Part shown: piece after piece, positions 11,342 to 13,983 of the stretch | How positions within the stretch are numbered: position 1 is the first letter of the stretch | How the letters are laid out: every line of letters begins with the position of its first letter | Assembly: GCA_021851535.1 (NCBI GenBank) | Contig: JAJZDT010000158.1 | Location: 1 to 13,983, forward strand | DNA: 13,983 nucleotides | Source of the DNA: Microcaldota archaeon | GTDB taxonomy: Archaea > Micrarchaeota > Micrarchaeia > Micrarchaeales > Micrarchaeaceae | Direction: 5' to 3' | Program-made: the position numbers and the translations under genes | The notes under the pieces: model-generated | What the model was told of the DNA's origin: nothing | The model's database searches: none | What the model saw: only the letters and a program-made list of their open reading frames with translations

Positions 11342-13561
11342 TCAACGCCTAAGAGTAGATAGGCGTTCAATTTGCCCATTGCTATCTATCTTATATTTTC
11401 TATCATGTGTAAATAATATGGGGCCTAAATTAGATCCTGTTATCGCATGATAGAACTCATTGAGTTTATGTATACTGTCTATTGGCTTTAAATTTACATA
11501 CCATTGTTTATTTAAAGGTGATTTAACAATAAAGCAGGCAGGAATTCCATTTTCAAATTTATACATATAATGTTTGTTTATAGGTTCTGGTTGGTATAAT
11601 GTTCCAAAATCAAACGTTTCTCCAGATTTTCTTTTATATACTAGAAAACCATTAATTTTTTCTATATCAGATGTAGAAACTATATGCATCGGTATATTCA
11701 ATGCTCTAAAAAATTTCTGCATTTTAAGACCATTTATAGGCAATGAAGTTTCAAAATCCGTTCCGCTAAATTGATAGAAAAATGGAGTAACGCCAACAGG
11801 ACCCCTCTGTGCTATGAATGGATTATCTTGAGAACCATCACGCACTCTCGAGGGATTAGTATTGTGTATAAGATAAAAACTTACTCCATTTATTATCTTT
11901 GTTGGAACATTTGAGTTATTAAATAATACTGGATTGTTATTATCAATCTTTTTATTTAGCACTGCAGCTTCTTGTTTTGACATTACATTTGGATAACCAG
12001 GTAAATTGTATGATATTACGCACTTCTTAGATTCCACATATATTGCATGTTTTCCATATACAATTTTTCCATGTATAGACTTTGCCTCCTCTTCGATAGA
12101 TTTTAATAAAACACCAGAAAGCGTTCCAGAAATTTGAGAGGTATAATAAGAGTATGGATTTGGCTTTCCACTATATATTAGATCTAAGAATTTATTCTTT
12201 TTTATAATATCTTTGAATTTTAAATATTCCTTTTCGGATTTTGCTAATGGGGTTATTATATTATTTAGATTATAATGACCGGGTTTTATAAATTCAAAAG
12301 ATAAATATGGATGACCTATAGTACCATCCTGATAAAGTAATGAACGTATTTTCCAAAGATTATTGAAAAGAAGCGATTGATTGTATATGAAACTATAACC
12401 ACCCACTTTTATACAATAAAAAATTTTATTTATATTTGATTCGGGCTTTTTAAGCCTCAATTCTTTACTTGGATAAATTTCTTTATATATATTTCTAAGC
12501 TCTTTTTTTGATTTTATTATGCTTGGATATTCTATATGTGCACCTCCATACATCATAATATCATTAAATGAATAATATCCTGCACCGTAGTAACGCGGAG
12601 AGTTTTTTGTTATAACAAATGGCGATTCCTTCGTACCATCGCCCATCGAAGGCGTATAATTTCTAACATATATTAAATTAATACCGCGATATATGCAGTA
12701 CATGTTTTTCTTTGGAAAATTTTGAATCTCTATTAATGGATGGTATACTTCACGCGAAAACCGCATATTTGTTATATGACCAAAAAAATCAAACGGTATT
12801 GTATACTCACGCGTATAGCAATTTTTTGGTAGATATTGAATAAATCTATAATGATGCAGATAATCATTTGAATGTATACACGCATTTATAAATTCCGAAT
12901 TGTTCATGCCGTAAAACATTGGAGAGTTTTTTGTAAAATTATATATTGCATTAAGATCCCGTATAAAATGCCGATATGTGCACTTTGTTGGCGTTTCTAT
13001 CCAAAAAACTTTTTCTGCTAATGGGGAATTATTTCCAAATGCCTGCGCCACACCTGATAGATCTATTGCTATTTGAAATGCATAATAGCCTAAGCCATCA
13101 TAGGATCCTATTGCACCTCGTCCATTATATGAGAATAATATAGGACCATCCCTATATAATGATTTTATATTAGATAGCATATTTGAATTTATAACATATA
13201 CTTCCTGTGGGTTATTTACGTTATTTATTGCAACACGAAGCGGTGAAAATTTAATATAAGGCGCATTTTTCGTTCCGTTACCATTTTCATTTTTAGGTGC
13301 ATTAATAGAGTTAAATTTCTCACCGTTAACATATATAGCATTGCCAGACTTATGTATATATTTTATTGACATAGGTTCGATATAATCATTCGCATTATTT
13401 TGAAATGCAAACATATTCTGTGTATTTGCCCCAATTAAAACAGCTGTGCTTACGGCAATAGTGATAATAAGAGCCCTTGCTCTACGTATTAGATTATTAT
13501 TTGCATTGATTGCTAATGTATTATTAATTTCATCCTGTTTTATGCTATTTTTTATAACCAT
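11342..13561 (-). CDS. Large secreted or anchored protein with four DG(T/S)xxxP-type repeats, unknown family
   Basis: The 739-residue family is not recognised. A charged N-terminus with RRAR (26-29) is followed by one hydrophobic segment (30-45, ALIITIAVSTAVLIGA) and then FAFQNNA, consistent with a signal peptide or anchor. The rest is Tyr/Asn/Ile-rich and probably outside the cell. Four copies of a motif recur: NGNGTKNAPYI (93-103), MGDGTKESPFV (306-316), YQDGTIGHPYL (410-420), VRDGSQDNPFI (573-583), each soon preceded by a strand such as INLIYVRNYTP or VSFYLIHNTNP and followed by an aromatic element (GLGYYAF, GAGYYSF, KPGHYNL, FFYQF). A second recurring element is a helix ending in DGPILFSYN (138-146), NSPMFYGMN (212-220), NNPVLFNNS (542-550) or LGPILFTHD (712-720). 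ATG 13561 has GGTG six bases upstream. No C-terminal anchor or sorting signal is visible. Confidence 0.8.
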   Translation of the reverse strand: MVIKNSIKQDEINNTLAINANNNLIRRARALIITIAVSTAVLIGANTQNMFAFQNNANDYIEPMSIKYIHKSGNAIYVNGEKFNSINAPKNENGNGTKNAPYIKFSPLRVAINNVNNPQEVYVINSNMLSNIKSLYRDGPILFSYNGRGAIGSYDGLGYYAFQIAIDLSGVAQAFGNNSPLAEKVFWIETPTKCTYRHFIRDLNAIYNFTKNSPMFYGMNNSEFINACIHSNDYLHHYRFIQYLPKNCYTREYTIPFDFFGHITNMRFSREVYHPLIEIQNFPKKNMYCIYRGINLIYVRNYTPSMGDGTKESPFVITKNSPRYYGAGYYSFNDIMMYGGAHIEYPSIIKSKKELRNIYKEIYPSKELRLKKPESNINKIFYCIKVGGYSFIYNQSLLFNNLWKIRSLLYQDGTIGHPYLSFEFIKPGHYNLNNIITPLAKSEKEYLKFKDIIKKNKFLDLIYSGKPNPYSYYTSQISGTLSGVLLKSIEEEAKSIHGKIVYGKHAIYVESKKCVISYNLPGYPNVMSKQEAAVLNKKIDNNNPVLFNNSNVPTKIINGVSFYLIHNTNPSRVRDGSQDNPFIAQRGPVGVTPFFYQFSGTDFETSLPINGLKMQKFFRALNIPMHIVSTSDIEKINGFLVYKRKSGETFDFGTLYQPEPINKHYMYKFENGIPACFIVKSPLNKQWYVNLKPIDSIHKLNEFYHAITGSNLGPILFTHDRKYKIDSNGQIERLSTLRR

Positions 13562-13567
13562 TTAGTA

Positions 13568-13604
13568 CACCATAAATGCCACTGCAAAAATATTATTTAT
13601 AAAT
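13568..13604 (-). promoter_or_regulatory. Promoter and ribosome-binding site of the 739-residue gene
   Basis: ATTTATAAAT (13595-13604) reads the same on both strands and lies about 38 nt before ATG 13561. GGTG (13568-13571 on the minus strand) is six bases before it. The remaining gap to 13714 is very A+T-rich, and I see nothing else in it. Confidence 0.5.
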
Positions 13605-13714
13605 AATTAAAATATATGTAATCACATTTGACAATAAACGTAAATATGTGTTATATTTTAATACGCTCCAAATATTATTGTATATTAATTAGTTATACAA
13701 ATGATAAATTGACT

Positions 13715-13983
13715 TCATGCTGGCGTATTTATCGGACCAATCGATGAACTTATACTTCCAGGAGGTATAAATGCCCTTGTATCAACCCAATTGGCATGCA
13801 TTACACCACCAGTTTGATTATTGAATATACCTATTGCTTCACTGCCAACAGGGTACTGATAATTGTACTTGCGCATCTGCGTTTGCAATCCATAATCATA
13901 ACTAAAGTACATCGTACCATTAGATGCATTAATGTTTGAAAATCCTACACTATAGATATTTTGACCTAATGGCGCAAGAGTTG
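13715..13983 (-). CDS. C-terminal part of an unidentified, probably extracytoplasmic protein (cut by right edge)
   Basis: The frame is open from the window edge to TGA at 13715-13717, giving the last 88 residues, beginning TLAPLGQNIYSVGF. An internal ATG at 13912 would give 65 aa, but the frame continues upstream without a stop, so a longer gene is likely. The segment is Tyr/Asn/Gly/Ser-rich with predicted short strands (MYFSYDYGLQTQM, EAIGIFNNQTGG, ANWVDTRAFIPPG) and three N-x-S/T sequons (NAS, NGT, NQT), and ends SSSIGPINTPA. This is typical of surface or pilus-like proteins, but no family is recognised. It lies 153 bases upstream of the 739-residue gene on the same strand, and both may belong to a surface-protein locus. 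Confidence 0.65.
   Translation of the reverse strand, partial: TLAPLGQNIYSVGFSNINASNGTMYFSYDYGLQTQMRKYNYQYPVGSEAIGIFNNQTGGVMHANWVDTRAFIPPGSISSSIGPINTPA

Overview
This is an archaeal chromosome segment, A+T-rich apart from one island. The archaeal markers are a class-1 release factor with NIKS and GGQ motifs, a two-domain Spt5/NusG, an archaeal-type Trm5, TATA-like boxes about 25 nt before many starts, and GGTG or GTGAT ribosome-binding motifs. Genes are tightly packed, with overlaps and gaps of a few bases, which suggests a small genome (possibly DPANN-like or acidophilic). The lineage cannot be fixed from this window.

Region 1 (1-5079) is housekeeping. The minus strand carries spt5/nusG, ribosomal protein L11, an Fe-S HhH-GPD DNA glycosylase, and a gene cut by the left edge. 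Diverging from spt5 is a plus-strand run of trm5, scpA and scpB (tRNA m1G37 methylation and the condensin accessory subunits). It converges on a PduO-type cobalamin adenosyltransferase.

Region 2 (5144-6414) has tRNA-Val(CAC), a small membrane-anchored Asn-rich surface protein, and an ADP-ribose-type Nudix hydrolase.

Region 3 (about 6461-8568) is a compact foreign element, visibly richer in G+C. It lies against the 3' end of tRNA-Leu(UAG). It holds about 0.5 kb of DNA dense in inverted and direct repeats, a promoter, a two-gene operon (winged-helix protein plus a probable RelE-like toxin), and a convergent tyrosine recombinase whose reading frame stays open back through the tRNA. No second attachment site was found. 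This element, and above all its repeat-structured part, is the most unusual item in the window.

Region 4 (8738-11293) returns to host composition with seryl-tRNA synthetase and aRF1, both on the plus strand.

Region 5 (11342-13983, minus strand) encodes a 739-residue secreted or anchored protein of no recognised family, with four copies of a DG(T/S)xxxP(F/Y)-type motif, preceded by the C-terminal part of another apparently extracytoplasmic protein that runs off the right edge. It looks like a cell-surface locus.
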